Source of the DNA: DASSQJ01 sp963726295 | Lineage (GTDB): Bacteria > Actinomycetota > Actinomycetes > Actinomycetales > Dermatophilaceae | DNA: 64,000 bases | Assembly (NCBI GenBank): GCA_963726295.1 | Contig: CAVSBW010000004.1 | Span: 1 to 64,000, forward strand | Direction of reading: 5' to 3' | Shown: piece after piece, positions 28,263 through 37,135 of the stretch | Numbering within the stretch: position 1 is the stretch's first letter | How the letters are laid out: each line of letters opens with the position of its first letter | Made by a program: the position numbers and the translations under genes | The notes under the pieces: model-generated | Databases searched by the model: none | Told to the model about the DNA's origin: nothing | What the model saw: the letters and a program-made list of their open reading frames with translations, nothing else

Positions 28263-30789
28263 CACGCTCCTGCGCCCGCAGGCCTCGGGCCACGGGGTCG
28301 CGGTTCTCCAGGAGGAGCCGGCGCAGCGCCGGGGGCGCGTCCGGGTTGTCCTCGAGCCAGGCGTCGCTGGCGGCCAGCAGGTCGGCATCGGCGAGCGGGT
28401 GGGGGTAGAAGCCGAGCACGACGGCCTCGACGATCGCGTGCGACCTCTCCCGGGCGAGCGGCAGCAGCATCACGTGGTACCGCTCGACGTACGGCCGGAG
28501 GAGATCTGCCGGCGTCCCCGCCCGCCGGAAGCCCAGCCCGATCGCCTCGACCACCGCGTTCGGCAGGGTGCCGTCGTTGACGGCTGCCTCCCACGCCTCC
28601 GCCTTTGCCTCCGCGCTCGGCCGGGCGGTGCGGGCGGTCGCGGCGCGCTCGCGACCGGTGGCGGTATCCTCACGGCGGCGCTCGGCGTCGATCTCGTCGG
28701 CGTCGGCGTCACCGGCGGCGGCCAGCGCGGTGAGCAGCGTCCAGCGCATCTCGAAGTCGACGTCGAGCCCGTCGAGGGTGTCGCGGCCCTCCAGCAGGGC
28801 GCGTACCGGCGCCACGTCGTCGTCGACGGTCGTGAAGTCGGCCCAGGCGGTGACGAGCTGGAGCTGGGCGTCGCTGCCGCGCACGGCCGAGCGCGCCACT
28901 TCCCAGAGGCCGTCACGCGCAGCCCTGCGGGTCTGCTCGCGCGTGGCGGGGTCGGTGAACCGGAAGACGGCGACCCGCAGCTGCGAGATGAGTGTCCGCA
29001 GGAGGGTGGAGTCGGACTCGCCGGGGAGCACGCCGAGCACGAGGTTCGTGAAGGATCGTGCCGGCATCTCGGACTCGCGCATCATGTCCCAGGCCGACGC
29101 GAGCACGAGCGCGCGCGGCAGGGACTCGGTGAAGTCGCGGGCGTGGGTGAGGGCGGTGGCCAGTGAGCGCTCGTCGAGGCGCAGCTTGGTGTACGTGAGG
29201 TCGTCGTCGTTGACGAGCAGCAGGTCGGGCTGGTCCCGGCCGAGGAGCTGTGGCACGTCGGTGCGCTCCCCGGCGACGTCGAGCTCGATCCGGTCGGTGC
29301 GCACCAGGGCGCCGTCGCGGACGTCGTAGAGGCCGACGGCGAGCCGGTGTGGCCTCAGGGTCCCGCGGGTCTGCTCGATCGCGGCGCTCGTGATCCGGCC
29401 GCGGTCGTCGACCTGGACGACGGGTCGCATGATGTTCGCGCCCGAGGTCTCGAGCCAGTACTTCGACCACGTGTGCAGGTCGCGGCCCGAGGTGGCCTCG
29501 AGCTCGACGAGGAGGTCCTCGAGCGTCGTGTTGCCCCACGCGTGCTTGGCGAAGTACGCCCTCAGGCCGTCGCGGAACGGCTCGCGGCCGACGTACGCGA
29601 CGAGCTGCTTGAGCACCGAGGCGCCCTTGGCGTAGGTGATGCCGTCGAAGTTGACCTCGACGTCCTCGAGGTCATGGATCTCGGCGACGATCGGGTGGGT
29701 CGTGCTCAGCTCGTCCTGGGTGTAGGCCCAGTCCTTCTCGTAGGTGCCGAAGGTCGTCCACGCGTCGGTCCACTGTGTGGCCTCGGCCTGCGCCGTCGTC
29801 GAGGCCCACTCGGCGAACGACTCGTTGAGCCAGAGGTCGTTCCACCACCGCATCGTGACCAGGTTGCCGAACCACATGTGCGCGAGCTCGTGGAGCACGG
29901 TGAGGGCACGGCGCTCCACCAGCGACTCGGTGACCCTCGAGCGGAAGACGTACTTCTCGTGGATGGTGACGCAGCCGGCGTTCTCCATCGCGCCCATGTT
30001 GTACTCGGGCGTGAAGAGCTGGTCGTACTTCTCGAAGGGGTAGGCCGAGTCGAACTCCTCCTCGAAGAACGCGAAGCCGCGCTTGGTGAGATCGAACAGG
30101 TTCTCGGCGTCGAGATAGGGGCGCAGGCTGCGTCGGCAGAACAGCCCGAGGGGCACCTCACCGGCGCGGGTCGTCACCGAGTCGCGGACCACCTCGTAGG
30201 GACCCGCGACGAGCGCGGTGATGTAGCTCGAGATCCGGGGGGTCGGGGCGAAGCGCCACGTGGCCGTGCCCTCGCCGGCGGGCTCGGGCTCGGGGGTGGG
30301 GCTGTTCGACACGACCTGCCAGTGGGCGGGCGCCGTGACGGTGAACGCGAACCGTGCCTTGAGGTCGGGCTGCTCGAACACCGGGTACATCCGGCGGCTG
30401 TCGGGCACCTCGAACTGGCTGTAGAGGTAGACCTCGTCGTCGACGGGGTCGACGAACCGGTGCAGGCCCTCGCCGGTGTTGGTGAAGCAGCCCGTGGCCC
30501 GCACGGTGACGATGTTGCGCCCCGCCGGCGCGGGGAGCCGGACCCGGTGGTCCGCGTGGTGCGTCGCGGGGTCCAGGTCGGTGCCGTTGAGGGTGATCGC
30601 CTCGACGGAGGCGCCGACGAAGTCGAGGAAGGTCTCCTCGCCGGGCCGGGTGCACGTGAAGGTGATCGTGCTCGTCGTGGCGAAGGTGTGGTCGTCGCGG
30701 GTGACGTCGAGCTCGACGTCATAGCGGTCGACGTCGACGAGGGCGGACCGGGTCGCGGCCTCCTCGCGGGTCAGGTTCGTGCCGGGCAC
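28249..30789 (-). CDS. pepN: aminopeptidase N (M1 metallopeptidase)
   Basis: An 846-residue cytoplasmic zinc aminopeptidase that removes N-terminal residues from peptides. It has the exopeptidase motif MGAMENAG and the zinc site VLHELAHMWFGN with the distal Glu in NESFAEW. The N-terminal beta saddle and C-terminal ERAP1-like helical region are of full length. The start chosen is GTG 30789 (MPGTNLTREEAATR, a common PepN N-terminus), preceded by GCAGGAG. An in-frame extension to 30846 lacks these features. It diverges from rpiB. Confidence 0.95.
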   Translation of the reverse strand: MPGTNLTREEAATRSALVDVDRYDVELDVTRDDHTFATTSTITFTCTRPGEETFLDFVGASVEAITLNGTDLDPATHHADHRVRLPAPAGRNIVTVRATGCFTNTGEGLHRFVDPVDDEVYLYSQFEVPDSRRMYPVFEQPDLKARFAFTVTAPAHWQVVSNSPTPEPEPAGEGTATWRFAPTPRISSYITALVAGPYEVVRDSVTTRAGEVPLGLFCRRSLRPYLDAENLFDLTKRGFAFFEEEFDSAYPFEKYDQLFTPEYNMGAMENAGCVTIHEKYVFRSRVTESLVERRALTVLHELAHMWFGNLVTMRWWNDLWLNESFAEWASTTAQAEATQWTDAWTTFGTYEKDWAYTQDELSTTHPIVAEIHDLEDVEVNFDGITYAKGASVLKQLVAYVGREPFRDGLRAYFAKHAWGNTTLEDLLVELEATSGRDLHTWSKYWLETSGANIMRPVVQVDDRGRITSAAIEQTRGTLRPHRLAVGLYDVRDGALVRTDRIELDVAGERTDVPQLLGRDQPDLLLVNDDDLTYTKLRLDERSLATALTHARDFTESLPRALVLASAWDMMRESEMPARSFTNLVLGVLPGESDSTLLRTLISQLRVAVFRFTDPATREQTRRAARDGLWEVARSAVRGSDAQLQLVTAWADFTTVDDDVAPVRALLEGRDTLDGLDVDFEMRWTLLTALAAAGDADADEIDAERRREDTATGRERAATARTARPSAEAKAEAWEAAVNDGTLPNAVVEAIGLGFRRAGTPADLLRPYVERYHVMLLPLARERSHAIVEAVVLGFYPHPLADADLLAASDAWLEDNPDAPPALRRLLLENRDPVARGLRAQERDARG

Positions 30790-30983
30790 GGAGTCTCCTG
30801 CTGTGGGGGTCGGGCTGGCTGGAGCGCTGCCGGAGCGCCGCACCATTCTTCCACGGCGGGTCTGCCCGACCGTGCGGCCGGGGGCGGTGGCACGATGGGC
30901 CGGTGGGCGCCCGGAAGGCCGGGCGCCCGGACCCCACGGACCGGTGCGTCCCGGCGCCCGTCGACACGGAGGACTGACACCCC

Positions 30984-31451
30984 ATGCGCGTCCACATCGG
31001 TGGCGACCACGCCGCCTACGAGCTGCTCGGCGACCTCGTCGCGTTCCTCGAGTCGGAGGGTCACGAGGTCACCCACCACGGGCCGCACGCGTACGACGCC
31101 CTCGACGACTACCCCGTCTTCTGCCTGCGCGCCGCGGAGGCGGTCGCGGCCGACCCGGACTGCCTAGGGGTCGTCCTGGGCGGCTCGGGCAACGGAGAGC
31201 AGATGGCCGCCAACAAGGTCCGTGGCGTCCGCGCCGCGCTCTGCTACGACGACGAGCTGGCCCGCCTGGCTCGCGAGCACAACGACGCACGGGTCATCTC
31301 CATCGGGGCCCGGATGACGACCCCGGAGCAGGCCCGCTCCATGGTCCGGACCTTCCTCGCGACCCCGTTCAGCGGCGAGCAGCGGCACCTGCGCCGCATC
31401 GAGATGGTGGCCGCCTACGAGGACGACGGGACCCTCCCCGACCTGCCCTGA
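30984..31451 (+). CDS. rpiB: ribose-5-phosphate isomerase B
   Basis: A 155-residue RpiB/LacAB-family enzyme interconverting ribose-5-phosphate and ribulose-5-phosphate in the pentose phosphate pathway. The visible active-site elements are GGDHAAYEL near the N-terminus (Asp and His binding phosphate), the loop VVLGGSGNGEQMAANKV with the glycine-rich base region, and the conserved HNDARVISIGARM block. It belongs to the actinobacterial form with Glu rather than Cys as the base (GNGEQ, as in mycobacteria). The start is ATG 30984, preceded by CGGAGGA. Confidence 0.95.
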   Translation: MRVHIGGDHAAYELLGDLVAFLESEGHEVTHHGPHAYDALDDYPVFCLRAAEAVAADPDCLGVVLGGSGNGEQMAANKVRGVRAALCYDDELARLAREHNDARVISIGARMTTPEQARSMVRTFLATPFSGEQRHLRRIEMVAAYEDDGTLPDLP

Positions 31452-31594
31452 GCCCGGCCGCGGTCCCACCCCCTCCACCTGCGGCGATCCCGCGAGCGGA
31501 CCGGTCCGCTGGGGGCCCCCCGTGGCCTGTGGCGGCGGAGGGCCCCGCGCACTACTGTGAGCCCGGCCCTACCGATGCCGCTGAGGGGGTGACG

Positions 31595-32707
31595 ATGGCC
31601 ATCGACACGGACCGTCCGCACAGCCGCCTCCGGGAGGCCGAGGAACCCCGGAGGCGCGTCTTCACCAACCGCTTCGCCGGGCTCGACGTGGAGCGTGCGG
31701 CGACCGGCGCGCTCATCGTGGCCATCGCGCTCGTCGGCGTCGGGGTCTCCACGGTCCCGGAGGTCGTGCCCATCTCCTTCCTCTTCCCCCTCATCGTCAT
31801 CGGCGGCATCGTGCTGCGCCCGGGCCAGCTGGTGGCCGTCTGCGTGGCCGCCGGGGTGGCGGTGGTGTCCTGGGCACTGGACTCGAAGCTGACTCCGGAG
31901 CGGGCGATCGGCGTGATCCTCGCGCTGCTCGTCGTGATGGGGCTGGCCGGCGTCGTCGCGCGGTCGCACGACCTCACCGGCGCCCGGGGCCTCAGCGGGG
32001 ACCGGATGTTCGCCGAGCTGCGCGACCGCATCGCCCAGGTGGGGCAGGTGCCGGTGCTGCCCGATGGTTGGGCCGCCAGCTCCTGCGTGCTCTCGGCCCA
32101 CGGTGACCGCTTCTCCGGTGACTTCGTCGTGGCCCACCTCAGCCCGTCGGGCAACCGGCTCGAGCTCGCCCTCGTCGACGTCAGCGGCAAGGGCTCGGGC
32201 GCCGGCACGCGCTCGCTGCTCCTCTCCGGCGCCCTGGGGGGCCTGCTCGGCGCGGTGCCGTCCGGTGACTTCCTCCGCGCGGCCAACGACTACCTCGTGC
32301 GCCAGGGGTGGGAGGAGGGCTTCGCCACGGCCGTGCACGTCGACATCGACCTCACGACGGGGGAGTACTCGGTCGCGAACGCCGGCCACCCGTCGCCGGC
32401 CCTGTTCACCTCGGGTCGAGGTCGCTGGACCGTCCTGGACGCGGGCCGGGGGCCGCTGCTCGGGGTCGTGCCCGACGTCGTGTTCCCGAGGCAGCACGGT
32501 TCGCTGGCGCCGGGTGACGCTCTCCTCATCTACTCCGACGGGGTCATCGAGGCACGCGACCGCGAGCTCAGCGACGGCATCGACCGGATGCTCGGCATCG
32601 CCACGCTCTCCGTGCTCCGAGACGGTGACGTGGCTGTCGATGTGTGCGAGTCGGCCCGTTCGGGGGAGGATGACGACCGCGCGGCCCTCACCGTGCGCCG
32701 TCTCTGA
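31595..32707 (+). CDS. membrane-anchored PP2C/SpoIIE-type serine phosphatase
   Basis: A 370-residue protein. The N-terminal cytoplasmic stretch is basic. Three to four membrane segments follow (about residues 38-125), then a SpoIIE-type phosphatase domain with SGDFVVAH, LVDVSGKGSGAGT, ANAGHPSPALF and IYSDGVIEARD. The metal-binding Asp residues of the RsbU/PP2C fold are all present. Such proteins dephosphorylate anti-sigma-factor antagonists in partner-switching signalling. No anti-sigma or antagonist gene is adjacent. The start is ATG 31595 behind GAGGGGG. Confidence 0.88.
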   Translation: MAIDTDRPHSRLREAEEPRRRVFTNRFAGLDVERAATGALIVAIALVGVGVSTVPEVVPISFLFPLIVIGGIVLRPGQLVAVCVAAGVAVVSWALDSKLTPERAIGVILALLVVMGLAGVVARSHDLTGARGLSGDRMFAELRDRIAQVGQVPVLPDGWAASSCVLSAHGDRFSGDFVVAHLSPSGNRLELALVDVSGKGSGAGTRSLLLSGALGGLLGAVPSGDFLRAANDYLVRQGWEEGFATAVHVDIDLTTGEYSVANAGHPSPALFTSGRGRWTVLDAGRGPLLGVVPDVVFPRQHGSLAPGDALLIYSDGVIEARDRELSDGIDRMLGIATLSVLRDGDVAVDVCESARSGEDDDRAALTVRRL

Positions 32708-32729
32708 CCCCCACCCCGGAGGACCTGCC

Positions 32730-33407
32730 GTGGCCACCCGCCCGGTGCTCGACCACGCCCCGCGCGAGGGCGTGCGCACCTTCACCCCGCGCTGGCGGAA
32801 CAGTCCGCTCACCGACCACCGGATGGCGACGCTGCTTCCCGGCCGGGCGCTGCCCGAGGGGCCGCTCGACTGGGCGGCGGTGTCGGGCCGGCAGGCGCCG
32901 GTGGTCCTCGAGATCGGGTCGGGGCACGGGGCCGCCGCCATCGCGTACGCCTCGGCCCACCCGGAGGCCGACGTCGTGGCCGTGGAGGTGCACGTGCCCG
33001 GGGTGGCCCGGATGCTTGCCGCCGCCGACGAGGCCGGGGTCGCCAACCTGCTCGTGCACCCCGGCGACGCCCTCCCGCTGCTCACCGAGCGGGTGCCCGT
33101 GGCATCTCTGCACGCCGTGCACCTGTTCTTCCCCGACCCGTGGCCCAAGAAGCGGCATGCCAAGCGGCGCTTCGTCCAGCAGCACACCCTCGACCTGCTC
33201 GCGTCGCGGCTGCGCCCGGGCGGCGTACTGCTGCTCGCCACCGACATCGACGCCTACGCCCGGCACGCCCGGGCCCAGCTCGCGCACCACGGGCGGTGGG
33301 ACGTGGTCGAGGGGGAGCGCCCGGCGTGGCGTCCCGACGACGGCTTCGAGGCCAAGGGCGTGCGGGCCGGGCGCTCGCTCACCGAGCTGCGCTGCACGCT
33401 GCGCTGA
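32730..33407 (+). CDS. trmB: tRNA (guanine-N7-)-methyltransferase
   Basis: A 225-residue Rossmann-fold SAM methyltransferase that forms m7G46 in tRNA. The SAM loop is LEIGSGHGAAAIAYA and the second motif is VVAVEVHVPGV. The TrmB signature HLFFPDPWPKKRHAKRR is complete, and the C-terminal substrate motif FEAKG is present. The start is GTG 32730 behind GGAGGAC. It sits 22 bp after the phosphatase gene and upstream of two tRNA genes. A hairpin follows the stop. Confidence 0.94.
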   Translation: MATRPVLDHAPREGVRTFTPRWRNSPLTDHRMATLLPGRALPEGPLDWAAVSGRQAPVVLEIGSGHGAAAIAYASAHPEADVVAVEVHVPGVARMLAAADEAGVANLLVHPGDALPLLTERVPVASLHAVHLFFPDPWPKKRHAKRRFVQQHTLDLLASRLRPGGVLLLATDIDAYARHARAQLAHHGRWDVVEGERPAWRPDDGFEAKGVRAGRSLTELRCTLR

Positions 33408-33429
33408 CCCCACCCGGCCTCCGTGGTCG

Positions 33430-33458
33430 GGCCGGCGCTCCCCGTGCGCGCGCCGGCC
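33430..33458 (+). terminator. hairpin after trmB
   Basis: GGCCGGCGC at 33430-33438 pairs with GCGCCGGCC at 33450-33458 across 11 nt. No T-run, as usual in high-GC actinobacteria. Confidence 0.55.
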
Positions 33459-33475
33459 GCCACCCCAGGTGCACG

Positions 33476-33535
33476 TCGAGGTTGCAGGACATGCCGGTGC
33501 CCGGTGCCGCCTGTCGGCATGTCCTGCGACCTCGA
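33476..33535. repeat. long inverted repeat, 21-nt arms
   Basis: Arms at 33476-33496 and 33515-33535 match at 20 of 21 positions; the single mismatch becomes a G-U pair in RNA. Loop 18 nt. The core is GCAGGACATGCC. It lies in the 172-bp space between trmB and tRNA-Pro and is far more regular than the terminators nearby. It could be a REP/MITE-like element or a regulatory hairpin. Confidence 0.7.
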
Positions 33536-33579
33536 CCGGGTGTCGGATCGCCGCGCCGAGGCGGGGTCGCCGGACCGAG

Positions 33580-33653
33580 TCGGGGTAGCCGGATTTGAAC
33601 CGGCGGCCTTCCGCTCCCAAAGCGGACGCGCTACCAACCTGCGCCATACCCCG
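33580..33653 (-). tRNA. tRNA-Pro (anticodon TGG)
   Basis: A full cloverleaf on the minus strand. The 7-bp acceptor is CGGGGTA/TACCCCG, with a D arm with GGTTGGTAG, anticodon stem TCCGC/GCGGA with loop TTTGGGA (anticodon TGG, reads CCA), and T arm GCCGG-TTCAAAT-CCGGC. The discriminator is A. No encoded CCA. Confidence 0.96.
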
Positions 33654-33730
33654 CAGCCCACGGTGATTTCGGTTCCCGCGAGCGCGCCCCATAGGCTACT
33701 GCTGCCCTCGCGGTGCTGCCGACGAGGTGC

Positions 33731-33801
33731 GCGGGTGTAGCTCAATGGCAGAGCCCCAGCCTTCCAAGCTGGTCATGCGGGTTCGATTCCCGTCACCCGC
33801 T
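33731..33801 (+). tRNA. tRNA-Gly (anticodon TCC)
   Basis: Cloverleaf with acceptor GCGGGTG/CACCCGC, anticodon stem CCAGC/GCTGG with loop CTTCCAA (anticodon TCC, reads GGA/GGG), and T loop TTCGATT. No encoded CCA. Its 3' end overlaps the end of the convergent DUF389 gene by 9 bp. Confidence 0.96.
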
Positions 33802-34779
33802 CCCACCAGCACCGGGGTGCCGTCGGTACGGCGGCCGGCCAACCATCCTCGGCCGCCTGACCCGCACCCGCGACCACAGCGCCTGCTGCAGGCGCAGCGT
33901 CAGCCAGCCGGCCAACGCCATGCCCGCGACGTTGATGCCCAGCTGGGCCGCGGAACGCCACACCTCGGCCCAGGCGCCGACGGCCAGCCCGAGCGCGATG
34001 TTGCCCGCCGCCGGCACCGTCGTCACCGAGATGAACACCCCCGCCAGGTTGGACGTGCGCCCCGACGTCAGCGACAGCACACCCGCGGCGGCGGCGACGA
34101 CGGCCACGACCAGGCTCCACTGGTTGGGGTGGTCGATGAACGCGGTCTGGGTCCGGTCGCGCACGACGTCCTGGAGGGTGAGCCACCCGACGGCACGCGC
34201 GACCAGCCCGGCGAGGGTCACGATGACGATGGCCGCGACGAAGCCGAGCAGGACGGTGCGGGTCGCCAGGCGCAGCAGGTGCCACCGCCGCAGGACCAGG
34301 GCCATGCCGATGGCGGCGATCGGCCCGAACTCCGGGCCGAGAACCATCGCCCCGACGACGAGGACCGCCGAGTCCTCGATGATCGCGACGCCGGCGATCG
34401 CCGTCGCCAGGGTCATGAAGGACAGGTAGACCCAGTTGAGCTCGGACTCCGCGTAGGCCTCGTGCTCGACCTCGGCCCACACGACGGCATCGGCACTGGC
34501 GCCCGGCGCCTCCTTCTCGGCGCGGTAGGCCGGCCATGAGATCCACGTGTCGACCGGCTCCAGCCGGATCGTCCCCGACTCGTGGACCCCCAGGTCGTGC
34601 AGGGCGTCGACGACGGCGTTGACCCCCTCGCGGGCGACGTCGGCGGTGACGACGTCGCCCGCCGGGTCCAGCGAGGCACCCCAGAGGACGGCCAGGCCGG
34701 TGACTCCCTCCGCGCCCACCAGGGCCTCGAGGACCTGGCTGGTGAGGTGTCCGGGAACCGACGCGCGCAGGGACAGCAC
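33793..34779 (-). CDS. DUF389-family membrane protein
   Basis: A 328-residue protein. An N-terminal soluble domain of ~110 residues (VTGLAVLWGASLDPAGD) is followed by five to six membrane segments carrying the DUF389 signature VLVVGAMVLGPEFGPIAAIG. The basic segment RRWHLLRLATRT follows. The function of the family is unknown; it is conserved across bacteria and archaea. The start is GTG 34779. The stop falls inside the tRNA-Gly gene on the other strand (9-bp overlap), leaving a basic tail rich in Arg and Pro that may be poorly conserved. Confidence 0.88.
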   Translation of the reverse strand: MLSLRASVPGHLTSQVLEALVGAEGVTGLAVLWGASLDPAGDVVTADVAREGVNAVVDALHDLGVHESGTIRLEPVDTWISWPAYRAEKEAPGASADAVVWAEVEHEAYAESELNWVYLSFMTLATAIAGVAIIEDSAVLVVGAMVLGPEFGPIAAIGMALVLRRWHLLRLATRTVLLGFVAAIVIVTLAGLVARAVGWLTLQDVVRDRTQTAFIDHPNQWSLVVAVVAAAAGVLSLTSGRTSNLAGVFISVTTVPAAGNIALGLAVGAWAEVWRSAAQLGINVAGMALAGWLTLRLQQALWSRVRVRRPRMVGRPPYRRHPGAGGSG

Positions 34780-34828
34780 GGCGCCAGTGTGCCGCAGGGC
34801 TTCCCATCACGGTGCCTGCGCGCCTGCC

Positions 34829-36196
34829 ATGCTGGGGCACGTGATCTCGGAGGACCGGTCCCGGCGGCGCCGCAAGCCGGCCCTGCGGCACCCGGCCCAG
34901 ATCGTCGTCATCGCCTTCGCCGCAGCGGTGGCGGTCGGCACCGTGCTCCTCACACTGCCGCTCAGCTCCGCCGAGGGCCGCGAAACCGATGTCCTGACCT
35001 CGCTGTTCACGGCCACGAGCGCCGTGTGCGTCACCGGCCTGACGGTCGTCGACACCCAGCGGTACTGGAGTGTCGAGGGCCAGGTGATCATCCTCGTGCT
35101 CATCCAGGTGGGGGGCTTCGGGATCATGACGCTGGCCTCGCTGCTCGCCCTCTTCGTCTCGCGGCGCCTGGGACTTCGCACTCGCATCACGGCGGCCGCC
35201 GAGACCAAGAGCGTCGGCATCGGTGACGTACGGGCCGTGCTGCGCGGGGTCTTCCTCATCACCGTCGTCGTCGAGGGCGTCACGGCCGCGGTGCTGACCG
35301 TGCGCTTCCTGACCGACGGCAATGCCCTGCCGCGCGCGCTGTGGCTCGGCGTCTTCCACGCCGTGTCGGCGTTCAACAACGCCGGGTTCTCGCTCTACGG
35401 CGACAACCTCACCCGGTTCCTCACGGACCCGTGGGTGCTGGTGCCGATCTCGGTCGCCGTGATCATCGGCGGCATCGGCTTCCCCGTGATCCTCGAGCTC
35501 AGCCGCCGCACCCGGATCCGCCGCTGGAGCCTGCACACGCGGCTCACCCTGACCATGACCGCCGTCCTCCTCGTCGGCGGCACCCTGTTCGTCACCGTCA
35601 GCGAGTGGGACAACAACGACACGATCGGCACCCTCGACCCCGTGCACAAGCTGATCGCCGGGTTCTTCGGCGCGGTGCAGCCCCGGACCGCCGGCTTCAG
35701 CGCCTGGGACTACGCCGAGATCACCCAGGAGACCAAGCTCGGCACCATCCTGCTGATGTTCGTCGGTGGTGGCTCGGCCGGGACCGCCGGCGGCCTCAAG
35801 GTGACGACGTTCATCCTCCTCTTCTTCGTCATCCTCGCCGAGGTGCGCGGGGAGCCGCAGGCCACGGCCTTCGACCGGCGCATCGAGCCGCGGGTGATCC
35901 GGCAGGCGCTCACGGTGGCGCTGCTCGGGGTGGCGGCGGTCGTCGGCTCGACGATGCTGCTCACCGAGCTCACCGACTTCGCCATCCCCGACGTCATGTT
36001 CGAGGCGACGTCGGCCTTCTCCACGGTCGGGTTGTCGACCGGGATCACCCCGAACATGGGGGTCCCGGGGAAGCTGGTCCTCATCGGGCTGATGTTCATC
36101 GGCCGGCTCGGACCCATCACGCTCGTCTCGGCGCTCGCGCTGCGCGAGCGCACCCGCCGCTACTCACTCCCGGAAGGAGCGCCCCTCATTGGCTAA
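34829..36196 (+). CDS. trkH: potassium uptake channel, TrkH/KtrB family
   Basis: A 455-residue K+ translocating subunit with four M1-P-M2 repeats. Pore-loop residues are visible in TSAVCVTGLTVVD, AVSAFNNAGFSL, GAVQPRTAGFSAWD and ATSAFSTVGLSTGI, each giving the selectivity Gly. GGGSAGTAGGLKVTT is the conserved intramembrane loop of the third repeat. The length matches KtrB-like proteins. The start is ATG 34829 (GTG 34841 possible). It overlaps the NAD-binding regulatory subunit by 8 bp; together they form a Ktr/Trk-type importer. Confidence 0.94.
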   Translation: MLGHVISEDRSRRRRKPALRHPAQIVVIAFAAAVAVGTVLLTLPLSSAEGRETDVLTSLFTATSAVCVTGLTVVDTQRYWSVEGQVIILVLIQVGGFGIMTLASLLALFVSRRLGLRTRITAAAETKSVGIGDVRAVLRGVFLITVVVEGVTAAVLTVRFLTDGNALPRALWLGVFHAVSAFNNAGFSLYGDNLTRFLTDPWVLVPISVAVIIGGIGFPVILELSRRTRIRRWSLHTRLTLTMTAVLLVGGTLFVTVSEWDNNDTIGTLDPVHKLIAGFFGAVQPRTAGFSAWDYAEITQETKLGTILLMFVGGGSAGTAGGLKVTTFILLFFVILAEVRGEPQATAFDRRIEPRVIRQALTVALLGVAAVVGSTMLLTELTDFAIPDVMFEATSAFSTVGLSTGITPNMGVPGKLVLIGLMFIGRLGPITLVSALALRERTRRYSLPEGAPLIG

Positions 36197-36857
36197 GAAC
36201 ATCGCGGACGCCGGCGGCGTCGTCGTGCTCGGCCTCGGCCGCTTCGGCAAGTCCCTCGCCCTCGAGCTCGAACGCGACGGCGTGGAGGTGCTGGGCGTCG
36301 AGCGCGACGCAAAGCGCGTCCAGGACCTCGCCGGCCGCCTCACCCACGTCGTCCAGGCCGACACCACGGACGTCGAGGCCATGCGCCAGCTCTCGGTCGG
36401 GGAGTTCGGCCGGGCGGTCATCGGCATCGGCAACGACCTCGAGGCGAGCGTGCTCACCGCCTTCGTGCTGCGCTCGCTCGGTGTGCGCAACATCTGGGCC
36501 AAGGCCGTCACCGAGTCGCAGGCCAAGATCCTCGAGCAGGTCGGCGTCGACCACGTCGTGCGCCCCGAGCACGACATGGGCCGCCGGGTGGCGCACCTCG
36601 TGCGCGGGAAGATGATCGACTACATCGAGTTCGACGACGGGTACGCCATCGTCAAGACGACACCGCCGCGCAGCATCATCGGCAAGACCCTCGCCGACGC
36701 CGGGGTGCGCTCGCAGCACGGTGTCACGGTCGTCGGCATCAAGACCCGGGGAAAGGACTTCACCTACGCCCTCCCGGACTCGGTGGCCCACGAGGGTGAC
36801 CTCATCATCGTCTCCGGGGACCGGGCCAAGGTCGAGCGGTTCTCCAACCTCGACTGA
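36189..36857 (+). CDS. trkA: potassium uptake regulatory subunit, TrkA/KtrA family
   Basis: A 222-residue cytoplasmic RCK protein. The N-terminal Rossmann domain has VVVLGLGRFGKSLALELE (GxGxxG) and the acidic residue closing strand 2 (VLGVERD). The RCK_C (TrkA-C) domain spans about residues 135-222 (VKTTPPRSIIGKTL, VVGIKTRGK, LIIVSGDRAKVERF). It gates TrkH in response to nucleotides. The start is TTG 36189 with GGAAGGAG upstream and an 8-bp overlap, so it is translationally coupled. Confidence 0.94.
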   Translation: MAKNIADAGGVVVLGLGRFGKSLALELERDGVEVLGVERDAKRVQDLAGRLTHVVQADTTDVEAMRQLSVGEFGRAVIGIGNDLEASVLTAFVLRSLGVRNIWAKAVTESQAKILEQVGVDHVVRPEHDMGRRVAHLVRGKMIDYIEFDDGYAIVKTTPPRSIIGKTLADAGVRSQHGVTVVGIKTRGKDFTYALPDSVAHEGDLIIVSGDRAKVERFSNLD

Positions 36858-37135
36858 GACCCGGCACCCGGGACGACGGTCGCGCCATCTGCGGCCCGCC
36901 CGCCGTCACCGCCGGCTCGGAAGGCCAGCCAGGCGTCGGTCGCGCTCACTCCTGGCGGGGCTCACCGTGTACCACTCGCTGGTGCCGGGCCGTTGGCGTC
37001 GATTCGGCCGCTCCGCGCACGGGCGCTAGCATGGGAGTTCGGTCCGAACCGGGGTCGGCGCCGTTCGCGCCCGACCCGGCCGGTGCCTCCGGCCCGGACC
37101 TCCGAAGCCCCCGACCCCCGCGTGGAGTGCCTGAA

